A stretch of DNA of 64,000 nucleotides from Erythrophleum ivorense (GCA_026724425.1 JAIUCV010000011.1:2873501-2937500), one strand, 5' to 3'; positions 1-12,829 are shown, counted from the first letter of the stretch. Made by a program: numbers and translations. Notes: generated by a model not told the origin, from the sequence alone.

Positions 1-498
1 ACCAATCTGTTTTAGTCCCTTGAGGAGGACGACCTGAGTAAAAAACCAAAGCTTTCTTCACTCCGGTGAGCTTTGATCCACAGCAAGTGAAAACTGGCTT
101 GTCAGTTCCAGTTGCCGTCCAATACCCAGAAGCTGCTGCCCTGTTTGGCCTTAACCCATTTGGGTATTTCCTATCTCTAGGGCTGAAGAAATACCACTCA
201 TCCTCTCCGAGCAAAGCTTTCTCTGCAGTTAGAAACACAAAAGAAAAAATATTCATTTTTTAAGCTAAAATCATTAGAAAAGAGACAGCACATACAAGGA
301 ATAAATGGTGAAGAACAAACCAGGCAGCTCCCATGGGTTAAACTTATAAAGATCAATTTCAGCAACAATAGGTGCTGGAAGTGGATGTGAATTGATCTTG
401 TTCTTCAAGTAATGAACTATGAGTTCCTCATCAGATGGATGGAACCTAAAACCAGGTGGAAATGTGTTATTAAAGCCCACTTGATCTTCCTCCATCAT
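1..498 (-). CDS. NAC-domain transcription factor, 5' part (exons 1-2, truncated by window edge)
   Basis: NAC proteins are plant DNA-binding transcription factors acting in the nucleus. Exon 1 is 498-321, starting at the first of two adjacent ATGs (498 or 495), and encodes subdomains A and B (PPGFRFHPSDEELIVHYL, then AEIDLYKFNPWELP). The donor is G|GTTTGT. Exon 2 starts at 222 after an acceptor ending TGCAG and runs off the left edge; the join G|AG keeps the frame and gives ELPEKALLGEDEWYFFSPRD. It continues through NGLRPNRAAASGYW and the C/D subdomains (TGTDKPVF, GVKKALVFYSGRPPQGTKTDW). The normally conserved YWKATG reads YWTATG. The DNA-binding domain is nearly complete, but the activation region lies outside, so the subfamily (NAP/NAM-like) is not fixed. 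A SINE lies about 270 bp upstream. Confidence 0.93.
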
Positions 499-595
499 TG
501 AAGAACACTCTGTTCTCCACAAAAAGAAGAATCAATAAGCGACGATAATCTCAATTTGAGTAGCTATAAATATGAGAAAGCACAACGTCCCTAGC

Positions 596-606
596 ATTAT
601 ATATAC
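596..606 (-). promoter_or_regulatory. Possible TATA box of the NAC gene
   Basis: On the minus strand this reads TATATAAT, about 100 bp upstream of the NAC ATG. It is a plausible core promoter element. The surroundings are AT-rich, so chance occurrence is possible. Confidence 0.35.
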
Positions 607-767
607 ATATGGTTCTAATTTTCATGCAGATGCTGACATTATGGAGCAGATAAAAGGGAAAAGGAATCAATTAGTGGCATGTAAAGTATGAGAGAAAATG
701 ACAGAGAAGACAACTGATTTGTCTTTACTCGTAGAATTAACCTTCACCAACATACTAGCTAGTAGCT

Positions 768-930
768 GAGGGCGAGCTTTGGCGCAACGGTAAGGTTGCC
801 GCTGAGTGATTTGGAGGTCATGGATTCGAAATGGAAACAGTCTCTCTATAAAAAACAAAAGTAAAGCTGCGTACATCTACCTTTCCCAAACTCTACCTAG
901 TAGGAGCCTCATTAACTGGGTCACCCTTTA
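768..930 (+). mobile_element. Au-like tRNA-derived SINE
   Basis: This is a non-autonomous retroposon copied by LINE machinery. It opens with GAGGGCGAGCTTTGGCGCAA, the typical Au SINE start. It has an A-box-like segment (TGGCGCAACGGTAAGG), a B-box-like segment (GGTCATGGATTCGAAA), the internal AGCTGCGTACAT motif and a CACCCTTT end. It is flanked by a 19-bp target-site duplication with one mismatch (749-767 and 930-948, AAC[A/G]TACTAGCTAGTAGCT). It sits in the 5' flank of the NAC gene, antisense to it. A second copy is at 52911. Confidence 0.88.
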
Positions 931-2504
931 ACGTACTAGCTAGTAGCTAGCAATTAGAACAATACTTTTTATCTGCTCAACACCTCGTTAGCAGTGTACA
1001 GTGACAGATACTCTAGATTGTGGCTTTGAGAAATTAGAAATTGAAGATGATACTATGGCATTATAGGCTAGTGTCGCTGTCCTGATCATGTTAACGTTGT
1101 CCGCCTTGTCCAAACGACGTTTTCTAAACAGAACATAAATGATGGATGAAAGAGAATTGTGTTGGGATTGTATCTGAAGCTTTCTTGCTAGTAATCGATT
1201 GTATCTAACGAAAATATACTACAAATGATTAGAGTGTGTCCTTAGCTTTTGTTTTTATTATTATTATTATTATTATTTTAAGTTATACAACATTCTCAAG
1301 TCTGAACCTGATTGTTTAGAGTTAATACTGTCCCACAAGCATTTTCTAATATTGAACTGATACGAGTGAGAGAAAAAAATGTCCATTTATTTGTATTGAA
1401 CAGGAATCTTGCAAAACAAAAAAGTTAATCAAGAGAAACTCATATAGAGGACAATTTTAACTAACATTTAGGTTTCAAAGAAACCAATGAAACCCAGGTT
1501 CCAGTTTGTCGTGGAGCAGAGAAAACAGCTTTGGCTTTGGACTTTATCTGCCATGAATGATGAATCAAGCTCACTTTGTTCCAACCGATTCAGGTTGTCA
1601 TGTTGTACAGATGAAGATATCGAATTCTAGGAGGATTTTATGCGGATCGATGAAGAAAATTATCTAGTTGGAAGCGATGGGACGTGTTAAATTAGTAAGG
1701 TTCAACAGTTCAAGGTACACAGAAATCTCTGGAAAAATAGATGGATGTTGCCAATATATATAGAAGTATTTAGTTTAAAAAGATTAATTCAGCTCTCTTT
1801 TAATTTCTTTTTTTTTATAAAGTTAACGATTTTTATAATATGCATTTTTTTTAAATAAAATTATTTAGTTGTTTTTACAATGATATTAAGCATAAAAGTA
1901 CACTATCATATTGTGTAAAAAATTAATTTTTTTATATAAAATAAATTACGAAGGAGATTTTTTGCAATATATATATATATATATATCCAAATGTTAAGAG
2001 AGTTTGACATAATTTTTGGGGAAAAAAATGATATTAAATATAATTAAGTTTTTTTTAAAAATGTTATTGTAATTTACTCTTAGCTTAATTGCCAGGGAAT
2101 CTTAGAATGGCTGATGGAGCAGTTTAGACCCAATTCTAATTATTGGCTCAAGTGCCTCATCCTCCCTGTATTTTTCTTTTCTCTTGTAAAATTTTCTTTT
2201 TATCTGGTTTCTTTTTTTTTATTATAATAATTTCCTCGAAGATAAAAATTTGAAGTGTCAGGGGCTAATAATTTCTTCGCACTTCTTAGTCTCAATTTTT
2301 CATTCTTCTTTTGATATAAATAATAGTTATCATGGAGTAGACCACATGTGTTTTTTAAAAATTTGAATTTAAAATTTAATGATTTTTTATATAAAATAAA
2401 ATCTTAGTTTCATTTTCCTTATTAAGCAGCCTTTTTTGTCTTCCCCCCTCCACTTTATTTTGCCCCGTTCTGTGACTCTACACTGTCTTCCTTTTCGTTT
2501 CTAT

Positions 2505-2525
2505 TGTGTGTGTGTGTGTGTGTGT
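2505..2525. repeat. (TG)n microsatellite
   Basis: About ten uninterrupted TG units in the spacer between the NAC and IDD genes. Confidence 0.9.
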
Positions 2526-5500
2526 AAAAAACGTAGGCAGTTTGTACTCTGGAGTCCAACCCAAATTCAAAGTCGAAACCAGTATTATGGGCCTAGAAAA
2601 TAGTGTGAGGCCCAACTTATTGAGGTCCGATAGATTCACTTTAGTCGGCAAGCTTCAAGTTTTGGCACGTAAATCAGAAATCACATCATGTTTTTTTGCT
2701 ACATATACCGTATTATGCAAAAAGATTAACACTATACATACAGATATTGACCTTTTATCCGCTGTTTTCTTTCTGAAAAAGAGATATGATCATACTTAAT
2801 TTATTGCATTGTTAGAGCATCAATCCTAGCCGGCTAACAGCTTCAATACTCCTATGCCCTTTTTTGTGGGGCTGAGTTCCCAAAAACAATAATGTCAAAT
2901 GCCAAGAGTTCTTATTAATTTGATTTATTTTTATTTTATTATGAGAAACAATAACGATATTTAGATGAGTATGTGTGTAGTCAACAGTGGCCTAATTAAG
3001 CCAATTTAGTCTAGAGGAGTAGGGACCAGCCCTTTTGTACGGTCACATCCATTCCCCTATACAAAGTTGAAATTGTAGTGTAGTATTAGTTATGTCATCC
3101 CACTCGATATTTCTCAGAAATTGCCAGTTTTGTATTCATGCTGTGTTTGTTCCACCAGAATAATGGATCACCACCCCCAATTTTCATTTATTTCAGTCTT
3201 CAGATCAAAATAAGCTTAAGCACCAGTAGTTTTCAATCTCAAGTAAATTTTGTTATTAATGACAGTCGATCAGATAAATTTTTTTTTTTTTCTGATCACT
3301 TAAGTTTAACTCAACCAGTAGCTCGAGTAAAGGAAAATACGAAGAACACTTTAAGATCTATGATTTGTCAAACGTGAAAAGAGAAAAAACATTTCGTGAA
3401 GGAGACTTGCGTAAAGAAAAAAAGGATCTCTCGATGAGAGAATTTTTTGATCAAACCTAGTTTAAAATATAAGCTAAATTAATTATAAAGTAATGTACTT
3501 AATATATGTAAATGTAATTGTAATTAAACAATAGTTATAGTTATTATCAAAAGTTAGTTTATTCGGCTGCAAGCTCATAATTTTAGCTGTCCAATTACAC
3601 AAATACCACACTTGCTACGCGTGATGTCGATATGATATGGGGGCATGCCTTCGTTGTAAAATCAATCTATTGAACTTTATATTTCTCTTTATTCATCTAT
3701 CATTCTTTTCCTTCATCTCTTTATGCGTACCATCTTTTGAAGTTTTTTATTCTAAACTTTTGGTAAATTTTAAAGAAAAAATAAATAAAAAATAAGTTTC
3801 ATATATATATATATATATATTTACTTTTAATGTTAATTTGTTCAAATTCTACAAAATCCTTATAATAAAAAACTTCAAAGCATGTTTAACATCTCTTGGT
3901 AACTAACAAATAATATATTGAAAACAAATTTCACTAAAAATGGATTATGTTCATATATATTTTACCAAGTAGTTTTAATTTCCCGAGACAAACAGGAAGT
4001 TTGGAGTACGTACTGTACGTTGATGTTTAATGGTGTTCAACAGCTAAGCATCCTCGTCCTTCAATTTAATTTATCCACATTGCGAGAGAGAGAGAGAGAG
4101 CTAAAAGGTACCCGATGGCTCCTTCCCTCCCCTATGGCGTCTTTTTGGTACAACTTGAAGCTTAAAAAGCTATGTTAATTTCGCTTTCCACGTTATTATA
4201 CTATCAATCATACGTACTAACTAGTAGGGTTTGCATGCACGTGATCAGCCTCCGTCACTTTGAAAATTCATATTTCATCTCGTGAAAACAAAACACTAAT
4301 TTCTTTTTTCATTTTTTTAACTAATCGCGATACATGTCACTACCATTAACAAAGGAATAATTTCTTCTGAGAGAGAGAACGACTTTTATGGGAACCCATA
4401 TCGTAGATAGAATGCCGTATCTTTTGGAGAAGAATTAATAAAATTAATTTTAAAGTATTTATATATTTTACTTATAATTTATTTAATTTTAAATTTATTT
4501 TTAATAGACTAATTTTATTTAAAGATATCTGTTATTTCATTCCCATGACAAATAGGGAAGTGAATAAACATGTTGTATGCCTGCCTTCAGGGAAGGAGAA
4601 GAGTAAAATAAACAAGTAAAAAATGCATTCATGCATGCCCTTTGAGTGGAAGATACAAACGCTTAAACCAAAAGTAATTCAATACAATATAATAGCTAGC
4701 TATTTGTTAAAGCAACGTCAGATTGCTATATATATTGTCTTGTGACTACTAATATATTATAGGTAGCTAGCAACGATTATTGGTGATGATGGCACCTTAT
4801 TCAAGTTGACATGCAAATCATCATCATTGAAGATTGGAACATTTAAAGGAGAAAATTTAGATTGAGTTTTTATATTTTTTTATTAAAATTTTTAATGAAA
4901 ATATTTTAATAGATGTATATTTTTTACAGTTCTCCGTGACATAATTGTATTTTCAAATATTTTTTATATATGTTAAATTTTTATTAAAAATTTTGATAAC
5001 AAAAATATAAACAATTCTATTCCAGATATATCTTATTTAGATGACAAGCTAAAGTTGATTATACTATATATTAATCTTCTGGTTAAATAATCATTGGTTT
5101 GATCACGTGGAATGTTGACAAGTCTTATATCAAATAGGGGCAGCAAGTGGCAACAAGCTATAATGTTACAGTAAGACTTTTTTTTTCCCTCCAAACTCTT
5201 CAAGGTACTTTATGTAATTAGAAGACTGAATTGTTAGTCATAAAATTAGTCCAAATTGATACAGTAAGCTTACAATATGTATAAATGTTTTAGAAGCTAT
5301 ATATACATGATAGACCAAGTCATTATCAACTCACCTTCAAATACACCGCAAGCAATTATAATCCTCACAAACCCTAGTCTAATTAAGAAGGAACAGTCTT
5401 CGAATTAAATTTGTAATTTAGTGGTGGGTTACATTATTATATGTACGGGCCTAATATAATTTAGCTTTGTTTACAGGAAAATAATTAAGGGGGATTACCT

Positions 5501-7103
5501 GATGAACCAACAAGGATCTCAATAAAAGAATCCCAAAAGATCACGTCTTTGTCTTTTTTATTTTAATCTAGAAATTTAATCGACAATGAAAAGGAATTAA
5601 GGGGGCTTTTGTATAATAAAACAGAAACACCAAGGAAAAATAGAGGCATATCTAGTAGCCATCATATTAGACGAGAAACTCTAAAATGTTTCAGTTGACT
5701 TCCCAGTAGAACTAGAACGTCCAACATAAAGGCAAAAAGTAATTGAAAAGTGCAATTTGGAAATTCAATACTCAACAAAATTGCTTGCATCCTTATAATT
5801 AATTCCAAATTTCTAATTATCATTTGTTTTATCATCGCCCAGTTAAATATCCAAAAAGACTTCAATTCAATAGGAAAATTATATAATACATGCGTTAATA
5901 ACGCTCTAACCTTAGTCAAAAAGATTAATAGGAATGCAAATTTAGCTGTCAACATTGATATTTATATATAGTTCTCATTTTCTTTCAAATCAGACCTACG
6001 TGCGCAAAAATTTTTGATGGCTTGTTAATTAGTAGTTTATTGATTAGGTGGTGACCACATCCTACGCCGTCCTCTCCCCTAAAACTATATATAAATGCAA
6101 ACCTTGCACTTATGTTGTTGCTTCCTCGAAATAGAGGAAATAATTAACTTGTCAAATAAATCCAGAGGAGAAAAGGGCATCTACTCTTTAATAATATTCT
6201 TGTATTCGATAAACTGCTCATTAACTGAAGTAAAATGGATGTGGTTTTTAGATTTAGATCCCAGTTGGATTAATTCATTGCAAAGCAGCTATTACAAATC
6301 ATGAGTTTGCCATGTATAACGGGCGATTCAACTCAGTGAAGTTGGGCTCTTTTTTTGCATTTTGAAAATTTTGTAAAGAAAAAGTTAGTGTATAAAAAAA
6401 TAAATAATTTAATTATAAAAAATATAAGTATATATACGTTTTTGTTCTTCTCTAATTGCATCTAATTAAGAACTTCTATATTTCTTTTCTTATTCTTCTA
6501 TCTGATTGCAATGTCACACTTCTATAACCAATCTGTTGGATTTTTCTTAAGTAAAGGTCACCTATATATTATTTATGAACTTTACTTATAATTAAATACA
6601 ATTTTATAATAAAAATTAAATAGTTAAAAATTATAATGTTAATACATTAAAATCTATCTATTAAATGTGACAAACATTGATGAAACTATATATAGTTAGT
6701 GAGATTTAGGATTCCAGTTCTTCAATCCTTGGATTGTTTTTTTTTTTAAATTTATACATAATAATAAAAATTATTATTTATTATTAATTTCAAAACAATA
6801 AATTAATAATTAAAAATTCAAACTTCAAAAGTTTTGAATTTTCTGCAACGACAGTCCCGTTGTGAAATGGGGATGAATTTCAAGAGAATGAGAAACGAAG
6901 TTATCCCATGTCCTTGTGTCATCAACTGTCTCTCTCACACTCACGGAGACCGAAGAATACAAGACTGGAGAATAAGCTCCTATAATAATACAATAAAATA
7001 AAAATATGTATAAAATTTACTTTTTTTTTTTAATCTTTTTCCAATTATATTCTATTTATTTACTCGTTAAAAATACATCAGATTCGGAAGATAGACACCG
7101 CCC

Positions 7104-7124
7104 CTCTCTCTCTCTCTCTCTCTC
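7104..7124. repeat. (CT)n microsatellite
   Basis: About ten CT units roughly 1.25 kb upstream of the IDD start codon. Pyrimidine-rich runs like this are common in plant promoters and leaders, but here the distance leaves its role open. Confidence 0.85.
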
Positions 7125-8083
7125 ACTCTCTGACAGTTTTCTTTGGTGGGCTCCCACCACTCCCAACCAGTGAGAACTCACGGACGGCGCCACCACTCTC
7201 TCTTTCTTCTCTTCACAGTATCCTCTCTAGTCACACAATTATGCGTTAATCATTTGAGAAAACATCATAATTTAGAATCTTAAATTCAAAATATTTACAT
7301 AAAAATTTTAAGTTTTAAATTATTTTAAAAATCTTAAAATCAGAAATTTAAATTATATTAACAAATAATAATTTAAACTTTTAAATTAAAATTTTTAATT
7401 CTAGAATCCTTTAAAATTATTTTAAAATTAAAATTTTTTTAATATAAATATTTTTAAGTTGAGATCATAAATTATAATTTTTTTTCTATTCATTTTTGTC
7501 TTTTATCACTTTTCACTTTCCCTTTTCTTTATTAATTATTTTCTCACTCTACTACAACTCACACTACAAAATAATATGCTTCACCTAGCTAGCTTATACA
7601 TGTATTATTTGGTATACATTAAAAAATTAAATATATTGATATATGTATTAATATAAATTTTTAATTGTGTTACTAATAATTGTTAAAATGTGCTAGTAAT
7701 ATTTAGTTAATATACTGATAATAAGCACCTTATATAGTTATCAATACAATGACAAACTATCTTTAATAATATCTTCGAAAATAATTATCAACTGATTATC
7801 AACACATTTTAACAGTCACATAGCAATAGAATAAGAAATGGTTATAAGGTACTGATATTCTTAATTTCTTAGAAGGGACCATAAAATCTACCATAGTTAT
7901 TACTTGTCTAATAATATTTTAGCTAGAGAAAGCGAAAGAGAAGGAGGAGAGAGAATAGTCCAGCTGAATGTATGGAAAGGGCAACTTCCAGAGCAGCCGT
8001 GTTAGACAAGGAGAGAAAATTCTCTCTTCTCAGCACTCCTTTTCCTTATTGGATTTTTCTTCCACCTTCCTCAAGCAAACTCA

Positions 8084-8296
8084 ATGACTTGTATGTGGTC
8101 CCCGAGATTCACACGTAAAACCAACTCCTACACATATACTACTATTTCTTCAGCTCAGTTGACAAATCAATTTACTGCAATATATATTTTAGGGTTTTCT
8201 TTTTTAATTTTTTTCGTTTCCAGGATATTATCTTTTTGCCTGCACCAGCATCAGAAGCAGAGCTCTTTTGGTTTTATTCATCTGCTTGATTCTTGA
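8084..8296 (+). other. Possible upstream ORF in the IDD leader (70 codons)
   Basis: An ATG at 8084 opens a 70-codon frame that ends 75 bases before the IDD start at 8372. The peptide has a hydrophobic stretch but no recognisable family. If the IDD transcript starts upstream of 8084, this would act as a long upstream ORF. If transcription starts later, or an intron removes it, it is meaningless. The transcription start cannot be fixed from sequence. Confidence 0.25.
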
Positions 8297-8371
8297 GTTA
8301 GCTTCTAGTTTATAGCTAAGACCCAACGTTCCCACTTTGGCTCCTCAGTATTCATTACCATACCAAATACG

Positions 8372-10099
8372 ATGTCCGAACAAGGCCTTTCCCTTCCTTC
8401 CACCATCAAAACCTTCCTTCAACACCCAAATCCAAACTCTACCCCTAACCCTAATCATTCAAGTCCTGTCAAGAAGAAGAGAAATCTCCCGGGAACACCA
8501 GGCAAGTGTGATCTCTTTTAATTCTTTCCATCTTCCGTTTCTAGACTCTGAATTAAAAACTACATAAACTTGCTTAATTAGATGATTGCTATCAAGTTTT
8601 TCAATAAACACGCAACACCTGCAGAAAATGTCACCAGAAAATGTTTTGAAACACCAAATCATGTGATCCTAATAACAAACACCTAAAAATTGTGAGGGAA
8701 AATTCATATTCTGATTGAATAATTTCAACCATGAAGCAGATCCAGCTGCAGAGGTGATAGCGCTATCGCCCAAGTCCCTGATGGCAACGAACCGTTTTGT
8801 GTGCGAAATCTGCAAGAAGGGGTTCCAAAGAGACCAGAATCTGCAGCTGCACCGCCGTGGGCACAACCTTCCGTGGAAGCTGCGGCAGAGAAGCGAGAAA
8901 GAAGCAGCGAAAAAAGTGTACGTGTGTCCTGAAAAAACGTGCGTCCACCATGATCCATCCAGAGCCCTGGGAGACCTGACGGGGATAAAGAAACACTACA
9001 GCAGAAAGCACGGGGAGAAGAAGTGGAACTGCGACAGGTGTTCCAAGAAATACGCTGTTCACTCTGATTGGAAGGCACATACCAAGATTTGTGGGACTAG
9101 GGAGTACAAATGTGACTGTGGCTCACTTTTCTCCAGGTGACGACAGTAGACATCACCTATAGATTTATATATTCTGATTAATTGATTCATTTGATTTGTT
9201 TGCTTCTAAATTTAATAAGCATTACAATTAATTCTCTTTCGATTGTTTCGTCTTGTTCAAAGAACTTAACGCTTGAGTATTAATTCAGGAAAGACAGCTT
9301 CGTAACGCATAGAGCTTTCTGTGATGCCTTGGCTGAAGAAAGTGCCAGGACAAGCTTAGTTCCTGAAGCGCCTAGAATCCCTCATATTTTTACTGGAATT
9401 TATCCAGAATTTGGTGGTTCATCAGAAACAATGGGGAATTTAATCCAGGTCAATTCCAGGGTGCCTGATTTGGTGCAAACCATGAACATGTTTGCGACTT
9501 CATCGTCGTCGTGGGTGAAACCATACCCACAAGCATCATTCGAAAGTGTCGCCAATCTGGCAATGTCTGTGGTGCCACGTCGACTGAAGGAGGAAGAAGA
9601 AGAAGAGAACAAAGGAGAGTTGTCGTATAGCGCAAGCCCTTTGTATTGTGGTAATTATCAAAACCCATCGCAAGCAGGCTCGGCTCAGCCTCTTCACATG
9701 TCATCACCCGCTTCATTCTTGCAAAAAGCAACCCAAATGGGCTCTACTGGCAGCAACCATATCAACGTCTTTGGGTTGATAGACTCCTTACCTCTCTCCA
9801 ACACCGCGTCGTTTAGACATATCGATCAGGTTGGACAATATTTCAAGGATGCAGCAAATCAAACTGATCAAAACTTGAACGACTTGGTGAATTCACAAGC
9901 AAGCACCAATCTTGGAGTTGGAGGTGATGATGGTCGTGTTTTAATATTAAATGATTCAAACTCGAGCTCCTTTGTGAGTACCACAAAGAATTTGGATCAA
10001 ATGGAATTGGGTGGTTTAACCAGAGATTTTCTGGGTGTTGGTGAAAAAGAGTTAGCCAAGTTTAATGCAATAGGCTCAGCCGCTCAGCCATGGAGCTGA
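8372..10099 (+). CDS. INDETERMINATE-domain (IDD) C2H2 zinc-finger transcription factor, three exons, complete
   Basis: IDD proteins are plant nuclear transcription factors, many of which pair with GRAS proteins such as DELLA or SCR/SHR. Exons are 8372-8501, 8740-9136 and 9289-10099, giving 445 residues. The N-terminus MSEQGLSLPSTIK leads to a basic signal KKKRNLPGTP (34-43). Four fingers follow: C2H2 FVCEICKKGF...HRRGH, C2H2 YVCPEKTC...HYSRKH, C2HC WNCDRCSKKY...AHTKIC and CCHC YKCDCGSLFSRKDSF...FC. The family C-terminal motifs are present: SFLQKATQMG (318-327) and LTRDFLGVG (about 419-427). The start is the only ATG that gives the family-type leader and basic motif. Intron 1 has a GC donor (CCAG|GCAAGT); intron 2 is GT-AG. 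Other frames give long antisense ORFs that are shadows. The exact IDD subgroup is not settled; HNLPWKL excludes the IDD14-16 type. Confidence 0.95.
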
Positions 10100-11079
10100 G
10101 CCAGCACGGTGGGCGCATCACTGAGTTCCAAATTCCAATTCATGGAGTAACTAGCTTGAAAAATATTCAGATAGGTATAATGTAACTCATAGTTATATAA
10201 TGAGCTATAAACATTCACATAAGTGTGTGCTGTAAGTGGTGAGCGATGTGGAACGTCTAGTAAATTATTTTATGGAATAATCTGAGTCTTCTAGAAGATC
10301 CAAAAAGGTGTATAGTTCATAAATAGATACTTTAATTTTAGAAAACTATAACTTTTAATTCCAAAAAAATTTGAGCTTTACTAACAACAAATTTATTCAA
10401 AGCTTGTCATCAATCAAACTTGGGCTTATTCGATTAAAGCTATTTTCCAATCCAAAATCTTTCATTTTCATATATTTTGAGACCGTTTCAGATATTTTCC
10501 TAATTTTATTAGTATTTTTCACTACTTTTGTCTTCTGTAACCAATTAGGGTTAACTTATAAATAACTTTTGTCCAATTTTGACAATAATCATAATTGAAA
10601 AATTTTAAAAAGAATTTGATCTTTCAATTTGTCTTCAATTTTCTTCTTTCATATTAATTTGTTGTGTTAATAAGTTCTAAGTTCTACTAACACACATTCA
10701 CTTTGATCAATTGTTATTGATTTATTGTACAACACGAAAACGTTATAATTATCCAAGTATTTTTTTTAATTAGCTTAGCCTTGGGGGAGATTGGCTGAGT
10801 TAGGCGATTCCCAGTTTGGCGAGTAAGGAAGCAAGTCAACTCGGCCATGGAGGCGGGGAGAAATGGAAAGAGGGGGAAGAGAGATCTCGTGAGTTGAGGG
10901 AGGTGGGGGCCATTGCATGTTAGAATAAGAGACGAAACGATTTGAAAGATCAGTGACATATGATATGAGTCCAAGAATGATCGAGTAGGCAAAGTTATAG
11001 GGGCCCTCCAGCATGCATGTACATTGTACAAGTAATTTTTTTCTTTTTCAACCAATCCTTTATTTTGCTTTGCTAACGT

Positions 11080-11115
<36 letters not shown>

Positions 11116-12829
11116 CTTTTACAGCTTTACGAATGTTGCTTAGTGACCTTACTGTGGAGGCCGTGATGAATGCTTCCAACGTGAAATAGAAAAAAAATTA
11201 TATTAAGAGGTAAATGCTTTACGCCCCTTTTTCCTTTTTATTTAAAATGTGTTATGATTTTTTATGTCCTCTTTTTATTCTGCTGTGTCTAATTACTTTC
11301 TAAGTTTAGAAAGGTCATAAAACCTTTTTTTCCTTTTGGGTGAAATTAAGTAAGATCATAAAGCTTGATATACAGAAGGTTAATTGCTGGATGTAAAAGC
11401 AACAACTAACAAACTAACATATTTACTTCCATTGAAAGTAAGTATTAACAGGAAGAGATAGATGTTGATTCCCATGTGACTTAAGGAAGAGGGCAAAAGT
11501 TTAACCTCAAATGTAACACATAGGACAAGGGCATCGCAGACCCATCTAATCTTGATCTGATAAGATTTTTTTTCGAATGATCTTCAAAAAAAATCTTTAG
11601 CATTTTGTCTAAAATTTCTCCAAATTCTTTACAAAACTGTTTTTTAACCGAAAAGAAAAGGTTCAGCTTCTTTTAATTAATCGTGAGAGTTCTCATAAAA
11701 CACATTAAACCCGCACAGCTTTTATAATCATTCACAAATTATTGTTACATTTCACTGCATATACCTTGAAATTATCGTCAAAAATAGAAAAAGAAAGTTT
11801 AAATCAACTTCCTTTTGTGTGAGATTATTATTTCACTTATTAAAAAAAAATGAAGCAAGTAACAATCACAGATTTTCGACTTATTAGACTCTGGAAAAGG
11901 TTAAGTGGTATACCTGTAGTAAGAGATCAAAAATAGCTAAAATGAAAGAGCTAGTTTTGAAAGAACAAGTACGAGACTTACTTAAGTGACCCCTGTGTTG
12001 AATCTTACAGAATATTTATATATTTGAGTTCGATTCTTATTTTATTTTATTTTATTTTATTTTTTCACCTTCTACTTCTAAAGATTTTTACTTTGTTTAT
12101 AAAAAAAGTTAAAAATAAAAATAAAAATGATTTCTAAGAGGATATACAAAAGATTTGGTCTTAAAAGAAAAAGAAAGTAAGAAAAATAAAATGGTTAATA
12201 TGATCTTCTTTTATTGTAGCCTGCGTATTCACCTTTTCTCACATTGATTCAAGTGCTCCCATATCCAAACTCAAATTATTAAAAAAAGAAAAACCAAGTC
12301 ATTTAACATTTTTGGTAGACGAGTTTCAGGCTTACCGTTTATTATATGTAATTTTTCATGGTGATCGAAGGGGGATCGCGAGAATTTTGTATTCGGGAAT
12401 TAAATAAGTCATCCAATAGTTTATGTTCAAATTAAGACGATAATTTTAATTAGCAAGAAAATAAAAAAATATTTGGAATTTTAAAGAACACATCAAATTA
12501 ATATACATATATATATCTTCAAATAATTACAAAGCTTTATTCACAATAAAATCATCGCAATTATGATATTAACCAAAAAGTGAAAAAAAAAAAAAAAAAA
12601 CACACGCACGCACATACAAACATAGGAATATCCACGTCTTCGTCCCTAGTTAACGACATCCTATGCTATACACACAAACCAGACTCGATGGCCAAAAATA
12701 AAAGCACAGACTGGGAAACATGAAGATTACTCAGAAAGCACCGAGAGATTTGATCGCGAATTACACCCTGCAAAAACCAAACATCACAACAAAAATATTG
12801 GACTCCCTCCATCAACTTCCACCACCTCA
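10100..12829. other. Spacer between the IDD and first FLA gene
   Basis: No gene recognised. The stretch is AT-rich with a TA microsatellite at 11082-11114. A locally GC-richer segment (about 10770-11010) has an open frame on the minus strand with no known motif. The last few hundred bases are probably the 3' flank of the minus-strand FLA gene. Confidence 0.5.
11082..11114. repeat. (TA)n microsatellite
   Basis: About 16 uninterrupted TA units. Confidence 0.9.

Larger units (their letters stand above)
949..8083. other. AT-rich intergenic spacer
   Basis: No gene is recognised in about 7.1 kb. The open frames here are short, AT-rich and without family motifs. There are simple repeats: ATT units near 1254-1275, TA runs near 1969-1987 and 3803-3820, TG at 2505-2525, GA near 4085-4100 and CT at 7104-7124. 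The last kilobase probably holds the promoter of the IDD gene that follows. Confidence 0.6.

Noticed and set aside
768..930. tRNA-like A and B boxes
   Set aside because: The boxes belong to Au SINEs here and at 52911; there is no cloverleaf or acceptor stem, so no tRNA gene is called.
5662..5971. Overlapping open frames on both strands
   Set aside because: AT-rich, no motifs, no splice context and no similarity to any family known to me.
8445..8460. Telomere-like CCCTAACCCTAA
   Set aside because: It is the in-frame Pro/Asn-coding part of IDD exon 1 (TPNPN) and only two units long.
8725..9080. Antisense and alternative-frame ORFs over the zinc-finger exon
   Set aside because: They shadow the real IDD reading frame, which has the four fingers and splice sites.
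10714..11055. Minus-strand ORFs in a GC-richer patch
   Set aside because: No recognisable domain, signal or neighbouring exon. A gene fragment is possible but cannot be supported.
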